Source of the DNA: Desulfovibrionaceae bacterium
GTDB lineage: Bacteria; Desulfobacterota; Desulfovibrionia; Desulfovibrionales; Desulfovibrionaceae
NCBI GenBank assembly: GCA_017454005.1
Contig: JAFTDU010000009.1
Location: 1-50,539 of the forward strand
Length of the DNA stretch: 50,539 bases
Direction of reading: 5' to 3'
Shown: piece after piece, positions 42,764-50,539 of the stretch
Layout: each line of letters opens with the position of its first letter
Numbering within the stretch: the first letter of the stretch is position 1
Program-made: the position numbers and the translations under genes
Notes under the pieces: model-generated
Told to the model about the DNA's origin: nothing
Databases searched by the model: none
The model's input: the letters and a program-made list of their open reading frames with translations, nothing else

Positions 42764-45700
42764 ATGAACTTTCTTGCAGATTTACATCTTCACTCCCGCT
42801 TTTCATTAGCTACAAGTAAAGATTTAACTACGGCCAATCTTGATGCGTGGGCGAGAATCAAGGGCCTTGCAGTCATAGGCACAGCTGATTTTACACACCC
42901 CAAGTGGCGCGAAGAATTGCATGCAACTCTAAAAGAAGATCCCTTGACAGGGCTCTATACCTTGGCAGGCACAACAAGCACTTTGCCCTTTGTGCCTGAC
43001 AAATCTGCCTGTATGCAACAAACAGCACCCCTCTTCTGCCCGCAAACCGAAATAAGCTGTATATATAAAAAAAATGGGCGCGTGCGTAAAATTCATGCAC
43101 TAATCTATGTGCCCACATTAGAAGATGCGGATCGTTTCTCAGACCGCCTTGGCAAAGTGGGCAATATTAACTCGGATGGTCGCCCAATTATTGGCCTCTC
43201 CGCCCATGATTTGCTTGAGCTATTGTTGGATACAGTACCAGAAGGCATCATGGTACCAGCACATATTTGGACGCCCTGGTTTTCCTTATTTGGCTCTCGC
43301 TCAGGCTTTGATAGTCTTGAAGAATGCTTTGAGGATCTTAGTGACCACATTTTTGCTTTGGAAACAGGCTTATCCTCTGATCCACCGATGAATCGTTACA
43401 TAAGTCATTTGGATAAATATGCCCTTATTTCCAATTCAGATGCCCATTCTGGCAGCAAATTAGGCCGTGAAGCCAATCTCTTTCAAGGTACACCTAGCTT
43501 TCAGAATATTTTTAACGCGATTAAAGCAGCAGCATTACGCATAACTGACCAAGATAAACTGCCGTGCCAATTTTTAGGTACCCTTGAATTCTTCCCTGAA
43601 GAAGGCAAGTATCATCTAGATGGGCATAGGGCTTGTAATATATCCTTGAATCCTTTGGAAACAAAAGAATTACACAATATTTGTCCTGTATGTGGAAAAC
43701 CTTTGACCATTGGGGTGTTACATCGCGTCATGGAACTTGCCGATCGCAACAACCCAGGTACCTTAGATCAAGAACCAAAGTATCAGTCAATCATGCCCTT
43801 ACAGGAAATTACGGCAGAATTACTTGGTATGGGTGTCAATGCGCAAAAAGTTCTGCACACTTATGGCAATATTCTAGCAAACCTAGGACCTGAGCTAGAT
43901 GTCTTAGTCAACATACCAATAGAAGATATCAGTAAATACTGGGATAGATTAGGTGAAGGCATTAATAGGCTCAGAACAAATGCTGTGCAGCTTAAAGCTG
44001 GTTTTGATGGCGAATTTGGGCAAGTGCACCTCTTTGCCCCTGAAGAACTTGGCAGCACAAAAAAAAGCACTAGACGGCAGAAACCTGTAAGTTCACTGCA
44101 AGCGCCCAGTGCCAATTTGCAAACCTTAGAATTATTTCAAGCTAAACCAAGTGCAGAGACCAAAAAGAGTAGGATTCCTGCAACTTACTCAACCGAGCAA
44201 AAACAAGCCTTAAGCTACACCCAAGGCCCTTGTTTAGTAATTGCCGGGCCTGGCTCTGGCAAAACCCATGTGTTACTTGGCCGGCTCAACTATCTATTAC
44301 AAGCCCAAGTACCAAGCAGTAAAATTCTTGCCTTAACCTTTACGCGCAGAGCAGCTTGCGAGATGCGTACGCGGTTGAGGAGCCTGAGAGTAGATGATCA
44401 CGCCTTGCCCGCAATTGATACTTTGCATGCCTTTTGCTGGCAATACATCAAAAAATTAGAGCCAGAAGCAGTTCTCTTAAGTGAAACTAGCGCTCAAGAA
44501 CTGTTTGCACGGGCTAACCCGCAACTTGACACAAGGCAACGTAAACACGCTTGGCAAAAACTCGCAGCGCTACGCGAACAAGGTGAACTTGATGCACCTG
44601 AATATACAGAGCTCAAAACTTTATATGCTAATTATCAAGAGTCTTGTAAACGACATTTTAATGGTAAATGTTATGATTTTACAGGACTATTAGAACATAT
44701 TTTAGATCTCATTTCGGACACAACAGAACCATATCAAGCAGTACTTGTTGATGAAATTCAAGATTGTTCTTTATTGCAACTAAACGTGATTCGTAAGCTC
44801 CTTAACAAAAATGGAGACGGTTTTTTTGGTATTGGTGATCCTAATCAAGCCATTTATGCTTTTCGTGGTGCAGTAGATTCTGCTCCCAAAGTTTTACAGA
44901 ATTTTTACCCTCAGTTAAAAATTTTCACTTTAAATATAAGCTATCGATCAAGTCAACAAATTTTAGACTGCGCCCAACATGTTCTTACGCCGACAAACAA
45001 CTTGTATTTAACGGCTATAGAAGAACGCAAAGCCCAACTGAACTTTTGCTACACACCAAGCGACACAAGTGAAGCTCAATGGATTGCTAAAAATTGTCTG
45101 AACTTGCTTAAAGTGTCTTCAATAAGTGTACACAAACAAGAACAAGAGCTTGATCTAGAACTCGCACCTGCCGATGTCGCCATTCTGGTGCGCTATAAAT
45201 TTCAGATAACGCCCATTATAACTGCCTTAGAACAAGTGGGTCTACCGGTTAGTGCTCCCAGCACGCAAGCTTTCTATCAAGACCAAGTCATTGCAGAATT
45301 GTTAAACCGCATTGATCCAACAGGGCCAACTCCTCAAGATTTTCCATCTCTAAAAGACTTAGGACTATGGCTTGAGCAACAACCTTGGGCAGGTCTTGGC
45401 GCAAGCAATAGTCCAGCCTTCAAACAAATGTTGCGTTTTTATGAACGCTGTGGATCATGGGAAAACTTTTTTGCCGAACTTGTATGGCTTAAGGAGGAAG
45501 AAGAACTCAAAAGTCGTGCTGACGCTATCCAAATTATGACCTTGCATGCAGCCAAGGGGCTCGAGTTTGCAGCCTGCTTTTTGCCTGGTCTTGAAACAGG
45601 ACTTTTGCCGGCTTGCCCCCAATTAATTGGCCTAAATCAACAAGACACCCAAGAGGATGCTGAAGAGCAACGATTGTTTTACGTTGGGCTAACGCGAGCC

Positions 45701-45862
45701 AGTCAACTCTTGTTCTTAAGTGCAGCAAAATCACGCTATATTTATGGTAAACAATATCACTTGGCGCTATCACCATTCTTTACTGCCATTCGCAGTCTAT
45801 TCCATGAATCACAAATTCAAGCTCGCAGCAAACATATTCAGCGTCAAGGTAGTTTACTCTAA
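42764..45862 (+). CDS. PHP-domain / UvrD-type helicase fusion
   Basis: A 1032-residue fusion. Residues 1-390 form a PHP-type phosphoesterase domain: ADLHLHSRFS (H8, H10), a PAHIWTPWFSLFGSRSGFDS segment, NSDAHSG near 225-230, and a zinc-knuckle-like CPVCGKPL (C307, C310). After a linker a UvrD/PcrA SF1A helicase begins: AGPGSGKTH from 494, FTRRAACEMRTRL (Ia), LVDEIQDCS near 661 (II), GIGDPNQAIYAFRGA (III), ISYRSSQQIL (IV), MTLHAAKGLEFAACFLPG (V) and VGLTRASQLLFLS (VI). Motifs are intact in both parts. The helicase is shortened compared with PcrA, with small 1B/2B subdomains. The start is the ATG at 42764; a TTG 33 bases upstream is an unlikely alternative. Probably DNA repair; the PHP domain may add nuclease or phosphatase activity. 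Confidence 0.85.
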   Translation: MNFLADLHLHSRFSLATSKDLTTANLDAWARIKGLAVIGTADFTHPKWREELHATLKEDPLTGLYTLAGTTSTLPFVPDKSACMQQTAPLFCPQTEISCIYKKNGRVRKIHALIYVPTLEDADRFSDRLGKVGNINSDGRPIIGLSAHDLLELLLDTVPEGIMVPAHIWTPWFSLFGSRSGFDSLEECFEDLSDHIFALETGLSSDPPMNRYISHLDKYALISNSDAHSGSKLGREANLFQGTPSFQNIFNAIKAAALRITDQDKLPCQFLGTLEFFPEEGKYHLDGHRACNISLNPLETKELHNICPVCGKPLTIGVLHRVMELADRNNPGTLDQEPKYQSIMPLQEITAELLGMGVNAQKVLHTYGNILANLGPELDVLVNIPIEDISKYWDRLGEGINRLRTNAVQLKAGFDGEFGQVHLFAPEELGSTKKSTRRQKPVSSLQAPSANLQTLELFQAKPSAETKKSRIPATYSTEQKQALSYTQGPCLVIAGPGSGKTHVLLGRLNYLLQAQVPSSKILALTFTRRAACEMRTRLRSLRVDDHALPAIDTLHAFCWQYIKKLEPEAVLLSETSAQELFARANPQLDTRQRKHAWQKLAALREQGELDAPEYTELKTLYANYQESCKRHFNGKCYDFTGLLEHILDLISDTTEPYQAVLVDEIQDCSLLQLNVIRKLLNKNGDGFFGIGDPNQAIYAFRGAVDSAPKVLQNFYPQLKIFTLNISYRSSQQILDCAQHVLTPTNNLYLTAIEERKAQLNFCYTPSDTSEAQWIAKNCLNLLKVSSISVHKQEQELDLELAPADVAILVRYKFQITPIITALEQVGLPVSAPSTQAFYQDQVIAELLNRIDPTGPTPQDFPSLKDLGLWLEQQPWAGLGASNSPAFKQMLRFYERCGSWENFFAELVWLKEEEELKSRADAIQIMTLHAAKGLEFAACFLPGLETGLLPACPQLIGLNQQDTQEDAEEQRLFYVGLTRASQLLFLSAAKSRYIYGKQYHLALSPFFTAIRSLFHESQIQARSKHIQRQGSLL

Positions 45863-46058
45863 TCTAACAAGATTCATTTACAAGTTTACATCTCAATCAT
45901 AGACAGTTATGGAGTTTTGTCCTGAATCACAAATTAGAGGAAGTAGCAAGATACTTAAGCCTCAACTGCACTTCAAGCTACATAGTTAAGATAAACTTTG
46001 AATTCATGTAGCATTGTGACATAAACTTCAGAACGGAGGTAGGAAAGTTGACAAGTGT

Positions 46059-46310
46059 TTAATCGCTAGAATCATCCCATGCTTCATCATCAAGTATTTT
46101 AAAATTACGCACTGTCAGATACTTGGCATCTTCCACTTCAAGCAAATCGCCTGTCGCTTCAGCAGTAGCATTGATCTCTTCAACAAGATCCATGCCTGCT
46201 GCCTTAGGAAGAATTCGATACTCGGTGCCATCATTGGTAGTTACGGCAACACGAGTTTGTTTGGCATCCACGGGAACTTGAGTCACGAGACCTTTCACTG
46301 TGATCTTCAT
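46059..46310 (-). CDS. Small acidic hypothetical protein, 83 residues
   Basis: A short protein starting MKITVKGLVTQVPVDAKQ, with beta-strand-like segments in the first half and a strongly acidic end (ILDDEAWDDSSD). No signal peptide or membrane segment. I do not recognise a family. The start is the ATG at 46310 with GGAAA just upstream; a TTG 15 bases earlier is less likely. Normal base composition and a structured 5' leader (46329..46364) suggest it is real and possibly regulated at RNA level. It is transcribed alone towards the PHP-helicase gene. Confidence 0.65.
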   Translation of the reverse strand: MKITVKGLVTQVPVDAKQTRVAVTTNDGTEYRILPKAAGMDLVEEINATAEATGDLLEVEDAKYLTVRNFKILDDEAWDDSSD

Positions 46311-46328
46311 CAATTTCCAGTGCAAGGA

Positions 46329-46364
46329 CCCCTACCTTAAAGCAGGGGAGGAAGCACTGCCTCC
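46329..46364 (-). promoter_or_regulatory. Two overlapping, mutually exclusive leader hairpins
   Basis: CCCCT (46329-46333) pairs with AGGGG (46344-46348), and GGAGG (46347-46351) pairs with CCTCC (46360-46364). They share two G residues, so only one can form fully. They lie 20-55 bases upstream of the small acidic gene's start, read on the minus strand. Confidence 0.45.
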
Positions 46365-47310
46365 AATGTTTTCCTAAGATGTAAATTTGAACTTTGAAAC
46401 AAATATGCAGAGAAAGTTACGATCGAGCACACAAAAAAGCGGATCCAGCTTTGACGGATGTAACTCTTGTAGTCCACAGTGCTATAAAGCTGTGCACATA
46501 AACTTGCGTAACTTGCCCATCTTTAGCGTCGCAGATCTAAGGCTAATTCAGGGTTAAGCTATTATGACCCGCACAACTATTGTGCATACAAGAAAACCTG
46601 CAAAAAAGGCGCAGATCAAGGAAAACCGCAATATTTTTTGCTTCCCGCCTTCCTTGTGAAGAGCCCAAGCTAGACATTTCTCTTACATGCAATAAGCCTA
46701 AACAGTCTGTTTTGCGAGCTCACGACAGCTTGAGAGCTCTAGCAAACAGAGCATAATTAAGTCTAACAAGAGACTATGCGCAAAAATTGCGCTGCATTTT
46801 AGCTGCTTCGCCGAAAAAATCAAGTTTTTTAGCTTCTGCGTTGCAAAACCCAAGCCAAAACTCTTAAAAATCAAGCCTAAAGCTTAAATCTTTGCCGCAA
46901 GCTTTATACCAAAGTCCTTGGCAATCTATAATGTTAACCAAAGATATTTTTGTTCTAAACCACATATTTAATACAGATTTATTCAATAGTGATCTTTGAT
47001 TCACTATTTGATATCTATATTTGTAGTAATAAAGTTTAAAATTGATATAAACAATCTGGAAAATTTATAAGGCAATAACGCAGTAAAAATTTATATTACT
47101 ATATTATTGATATATTTATAGTATAGTAAAATTTATTCTTTATATTTTATCTAGTTCAAATTTAATATATAAAGTATAATGTGGTTTAGTTAACGAAATT
47201 AGAATTAATTATGAATGTAAAAATTAGATTATTATACGTTTTTTAAAACAGTATAAACTGTAGCACATCTAATAAATTATAATTAAAATATTATTGGCAG
47301 TATATTATTC
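46365..47310. other. Spacer with an imperfect long palindrome and possible small RNA
   Basis: The first 550 bases have near-genic composition but no coding frame. An imperfect inverted repeat CTGTTTTGCGAGCTC ... GAGCTCTAGCAAACAG spans about 46699-46750. From 46900 on it is extremely AT-rich and ends in a strong plus-strand terminator with no gene before it. Confidence 0.4.
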
Positions 47311-47346
47311 AACACTCTCTACACTCAAGTAGAGAGTGTTTTTTTA
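47311..47346 (+). terminator. Strong orphan terminator
   Basis: Perfect 12-bp stem AACACTCTCTAC / GTAGAGAGTGTT with a 6-base loop and a run of T. No plus-strand gene lies upstream until the helicase gene ending at 45862. Confidence 0.85.
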
Positions 47347-48136
47347 TTTTTTAATCTTGATATTACAAAACAAAAAAAAATTATATATAACAACTATGCT
47401 AAATTGCATCTAAATAAGAAAAATATTTCTGGTAATAAAGACATATTACCTTTAATTATAATGGAATCTTTTCTAAGCAAGACAAATGATAATAAATATA
47501 AGGCTTCACAGAGTCGCCCAGCGAATCATGTCATCAAAAAATATAGCAATAGTGCAAATGGATTGTTTAGCTACAAGGCCTGCGAATAGGTTATGGAAAA
47601 CATGAGAATTATCTTAATTTACATGTATCAATTATCTAGTTCATATTCATAATAAAGTGTTTATAAAAAATTATAATTTAATAATAGTTAGTATCTTAAT
47701 TATATTTAATAAAATGTAGTTAATATATATTAACAATTTTTTAGCCTCATTATAACATTAATCTAATTATATTTTTATAATTTATATACTATGTATAATG
47801 TTATTTATATTAATTTTTTATTATTAAAGTAATTATCTACTTAAATAATTATTACTTTTCATATTACAAAATAAGAAATTAAGCAATATACTATACTTTC
47901 CTTAAGGAGTGGTATAGTTTTAATAAATTAATAATTGTTTTTTATTATTTTTATTAATAAGTAAAATTGATAATTCTTCAAAATATTTCATTACTATTAG
48001 TTAGGCTAAACGCAACTTCACTTAAAGCTTTACGCTAACAACGCAAAAATTGTATTGCGTTTTTCCCAGCTTTTTTTTAAAAGATTAATAAAGAACCATG
48101 TGACCAAAAGCTAAAGTAAAGCTTGAGGGAGTATGT
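47347..48136. other. AT-rich spacer upstream of the NlpC/P60 gene
   Basis: A 61-codon frame at 47404..47589 starts with TTG without a ribosome binding site and is probably not a gene. A stem ACTATAC ... GTATAGT with TTTT after it at about 47888-47922 may be another terminator. Confidence 0.4.
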
Positions 48137-48652
48137 ATGTTAGTAACAACAATGTTAAAATACTTTGTGTCAAGACGAGTCTTGCTGCTCGCAACAGCGC
48201 TCGCGCTTTGCCTCAACCTAGCTGGTTGTGGCCTATTTCAACCGCAAGTGGAAAGTGATCCAGGCCCTACACCAAAAGTGTGCAAACTGATTGTAAAAAG
48301 CGCCGTGTGCCAAATAGGCAAACGTTACAAGCCTGGCGGCGTATCACCTAAAAGTGGTTTTGATTGTTCAGGCCTCGTTTATTTTGTTTACAAAAACAAT
48401 GGCTACAAAATACCGCGTATCACAAAGGATCAAGCCAAATTTGGCAGACGCGTGTCTAAAGATAACCCTCGAGAAGGCGACATCTTAGTTTTTCGCACAA
48501 GTAATAGTCCTAACGGTCTTCATACTGGTATCTACACTGGTGACAGATGTTTTATTCACAGTCCTTCAAGTGGTAAAAAGGTTAAAAGAGATACATACGC
48601 TAGTGGATATTGGAAAAATCGTCTTGTTGCTATTAGACGTGTCGTACGCTAA
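48137..48652 (+). CDS. NlpC/P60-family lipoprotein (peptidoglycan endopeptidase)
   Basis: A 171-residue lipoprotein. A basic N-region (KYFVSRR) and a hydrophobic core lead to the lipobox LAGC with the acylated cysteine at 31. After a short Pro-rich linker comes an NlpC/P60 domain with catalytic C77 in SGFDCSGLV, H129 in GLHTGIYTG and H141 in FIHSPSSG. Such enzymes cut the D-Glu-diaminopimelate bond of peptidoglycan stems in the periplasm and resemble E. coli Spr (MepS) and NlpC. Length is typical. GAGGGAG eight bases upstream fixes the start. The following gene begins only about 40 bases later and is much more AT-rich, so co-transcription is possible but a functional link is doubtful. Confidence 0.9.
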   Translation: MLVTTMLKYFVSRRVLLLATALALCLNLAGCGLFQPQVESDPGPTPKVCKLIVKSAVCQIGKRYKPGGVSPKSGFDCSGLVYFVYKNNGYKIPRITKDQAKFGRRVSKDNPREGDILVFRTSNSPNGLHTGIYTGDRCFIHSPSSGKKVKRDTYASGYWKNRLVAIRRVVR

Positions 48653-48693
48653 ATCTTATGAAATATTAAAAAATATATAATATGAGGTTAATT

Positions 48694-49332
48694 ATGGAAC
48701 AAAATGAAGAACAGCTTTATACAATTTCAGATATTTCACGCAAATTTAATATTCCTGAATCTACATGTAGATATTATTGTAAAAGATTTTCTGAATATAT
48801 CCCAATAGTTGGAGAGGGTAGGAAAAAACGTTTTCGTCAAGAGACTATTAATGTAATGGAAACAATTGTGGAAGAAATGAAAAAATCTCGAACATGTGAT
48901 GCCGTAGAAGAAATTTTAGCTATACGTTTTCCAAGGACAGCTTTAGTAGTCAGTCAAAATCATGATAATACTAATCTATCTATTCGACAATCTGTGAAAG
49001 AAAACACTGTTGAACAATGTCATGATCAAATTTCTACAGTAGAAAAAAATAATTTAGAGATAAGTCAAAATTTACCACCGCTTGTTATAGAATTTATGGA
49101 ACGTCAGACACTAGCACTCGAGGGAATTGCTAAGATGTTTAACTCATTATTGATACATTTAAACAATATAACAAATAATAATGTAAAAAATGATGAATAC
49201 GTAGATATAAAACATGAAATTACAAAGATGAAATCACTTATAGATGCTAATGAACAAACGCAACAAGCAGATATGGAACAAATACGTGCGTGGATAGGAA
49301 GAATTATGAAAAAACTATGCCATTCATCTTAA
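48694..49332 (+). CDS. MerR-like helix-turn-helix protein with coiled-coil tail
   Basis: A 212-residue AT-rich gene. Residues 10-70 form a MerR-type winged helix: LYTISDISRKFNIPESTCRYYCKRFSEYIP, then GRKKRFRQETINVMETIV. A polar linker follows, and the last 80 residues are helical with heptad-like spacing (IKHEITKMKSLIDANEQTQQADMEQIRAWIGRIMKKL), which probably dimerise. No effector-binding domain is present. The layout resembles small MerR-like proteins of plasmids and phages, or RacA-type chromosome anchors. Start at 48694, where GAGG lies seven bases upstream; an ATG at 48682 is the alternative. The strong AT bias compared with the helicase genes suggests horizontal acquisition. Function unknown; DNA binding is likely. 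Confidence 0.7.
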   Translation: MEQNEEQLYTISDISRKFNIPESTCRYYCKRFSEYIPIVGEGRKKRFRQETINVMETIVEEMKKSRTCDAVEEILAIRFPRTALVVSQNHDNTNLSIRQSVKENTVEQCHDQISTVEKNNLEISQNLPPLVIEFMERQTLALEGIAKMFNSLLIHLNNITNNNVKNDEYVDIKHEITKMKSLIDANEQTQQADMEQIRAWIGRIMKKLCHSS

Positions 49333-49431
49333 ATATTAATCTTTATAGAATTATAATTAACTAGTATAAACGAAATATATATTAATGAATATATTAATAA
49401 TTTGTATAGAAGATGATACTTATTTATTAAA

Positions 49432-49475
49432 AAATGTCTGTTTGAGATATATTCTCGAACAGACATTTTTATTTT
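49432..49475 (+). terminator. Terminator after the MerR-like gene
   Basis: Stem AAATGTCTGTTTGAG / CTCGAACAGACATTT with one G-T pair and a 7-base loop, followed by a T-rich run. Confidence 0.9.
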
Positions 49476-49529
49476 ATCAAATATAATATAATTTGCTCAA
49501 CTTTTAGCTGCTTACATCCAAGCACAAAG

Positions 49530-50539
49530 CGTAATCAGAGAATCTAGCATTAAGCTCTATGCTGATCTTCTTTTACGTCAATCTTAGTCTAAGCAATTTA
49601 TTTGTGAAACTTCCAAACTCATAGTGACAACAAAAGTAAGATACATACTAGTCTTTTTAAGCAACCTTCTCAGTCATATCTACGTTTTTACAAGAGCCGG
49701 CCTCCCTCAAAATCATCACAGTTGCATACTTTTTGATCAGCGAGTTGCACACTTTCTAGCTGTCCACATCTCCTCACAAAATATCATTGCTCAATCAGCG
49801 CTTCTAGAATTAAGCTCTATGCTGCTCTTCTTTTGGCCAAATCTTAGTCTAGCGCAATTGCTTTACGCAGCATCCAAATCCAACGTAACCCAAACAATTT
49901 GCCTACACAATACTTTGTTTTGCATAAACATCTTGCGCTCACTCGCAATTACCAAAGGCTTTAAAAGCAACTTAAGCAGCATCTCTGAAGTGTCTAAGTA
50001 TGCAATCATGGCCTCCAACAATCTGTTCTGCAAACACTGAACTTTCTGCTTTTATTTAGTCTAGCACAATTTCTTTGCGCCACTAACAGAGTCTGTAGAA
50101 GCAACTTACTATTAGAGTGGTCTCCTTTAAAGTCCCCACGATGGTATACTTTTTGACCAGCAAGTGGCACTTCTAGTTGCCAAACACCCCTCACAAAGTC
50201 TCATCTCACATCAGCACATCTAGTCTTAATTCAAGGCCAATCTCCTTTTTACTCCAATGAGTATAGCGCAATTTCTTTGCGCAAATCCCAAGAGCACCAT
50301 ATTAAAATTAGCACAGGCGATAATTTGCTTTGCATAAGCATCTTGAGCTCAATCGCAATTACCAAAGGCTTTAAAAGCAACTTAAGCCGCATCTCTGAAG
50401 TGTCTAAGCATACAATCAGATCCTCCAACAATTTGTTCTGCAAACACTGAACTTTCTGCTTTTATTTAGTCTAGCACAATTTCTTTGTGCAACTATCAAA
50501 GTCTGTAGAAGCAACTTACTATTAGAGCGGTCTCCTTTA
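49530..50539. repeat. Degenerate tandem repeats, about 410-bp period, running off the window end
   Basis: 49920..50129 and 50330..50539 are near-identical copies at an offset of 410 bases, both ending in GGTCTCCTTTA. Upstream parts (from about 49700 and 50120) align more loosely, and a further partial unit is visible near 49540 (ATTAAGCTCTATGCTGATCTTC). Open frames inside are accidental. The array probably continues beyond the window. Confidence 0.85.

Noticed and set aside
47404..47589. 61-codon frame
   Set aside because: TTG start without ribosome binding site, no homology recognised, isolated in AT-rich DNA.
49624..50040. 138-codon frame in the right-hand repeats
   Set aside because: It lies across degenerate repeats, the second repeat unit does not preserve the frame, and it has a poor start; most likely accidental.
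1..50539. CRISPR array, rRNA or tRNA genes
   Set aside because: I found no regularly spaced short repeats with unique spacers and no GTTCRANYC-type tRNA arms with matching stems; the repeats present are long tandem or dispersed units.

Overview
The window looks like chromosome from a host-associated or genome-reducing member of the Desulfovibrionaceae (inferred; no rRNA is present to prove it). The best evidence is the non-canonical front end of aromatic amino acid synthesis, 2-amino-3,7-dideoxy-D-threo-hept-6-ulosonate (ADH) synthase plus type II 3-dehydroquinate synthase, in one operon with pheA, aroA and tyrA. This arrangement is known from Desulfovibrio and otherwise mainly from archaea. 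Roughly two thirds of the window codes for protein. Genes have moderate GC while the spacers are long, very AT-rich and littered with decayed mobile elements and duplicated fragments, which fits relaxed selection.

Layout. 1-6000: a decayed repeat, a small ThiS/MoaD-like protein, a gate-type membrane protein, rnhA, a TtuA-type tRNA thiolase, an unknown 125-aa protein and a DUF721/DciA-like protein. 6500-16000: ahcY, an Asd/Usg-like protein lacking the catalytic Cys, a ThiI-like PP-loop enzyme, and the minus-strand aromatic operon (ADH synthase, DHQ synthase II, pheA, aroA, tyrA). That operon is preceded by a promoter, a 35-codon leader peptide with ten aromatic residues and an intrinsic terminator, i.e. 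a complete attenuator. 16700-20100: an AT-rich 839-aa protein with two AAA-ATPase-like domains and a PD-(D/E)XK tail, then a 248-bp tandem repeat. 20100-24700: sulfotransferase and M16C peptidase. 24760-30000: rpsB-tsf, then panC-metK, with panC interrupted by a group I intron exactly inside the codons of its conserved HIGH-type motif. 30180-32620: a mobile-element graveyard (IS66 remnant, integrase remnant, toxin-antitoxin pair with broken toxin, a MITE-like element sharing the IS66 ends). 32800-36300: two adjacent membrane-anchored proteins followed by two decayed tandem copies of the second gene's 3' end. 36300-46310: aroC, recD2-like helicase, U32 peptidase, a PHP-UvrD fusion helicase and a small acidic protein. 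46310-50539: long AT-rich stretches with orphan terminators, an NlpC/P60 lipoprotein, a MerR-like HTH protein and a ~410-bp repeat running off the window end.

Five parS-like palindromes, two of them perfect, lie between 9.1 and 36.3 kb, so the window is probably in the origin-proximal ParB-binding domain. Functional themes: the activated methyl cycle (metK, ahcY), aromatic amino acid synthesis (attenuated operon plus aroC), tRNA thiolation (ThiS-like, TtuA, ThiI-like) and DNA metabolism (rnhA, DUF721, RecD2, PHP-UvrD).

The observations most worth following up are the group I intron in panC, the aromatic leader-peptide attenuator, the parS cluster with its linked tandem duplications, and the double AAA-ATPase fusion. 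I saw no tRNA, rRNA or CRISPR array. All calls rest on reading the sequence; no database search was run.
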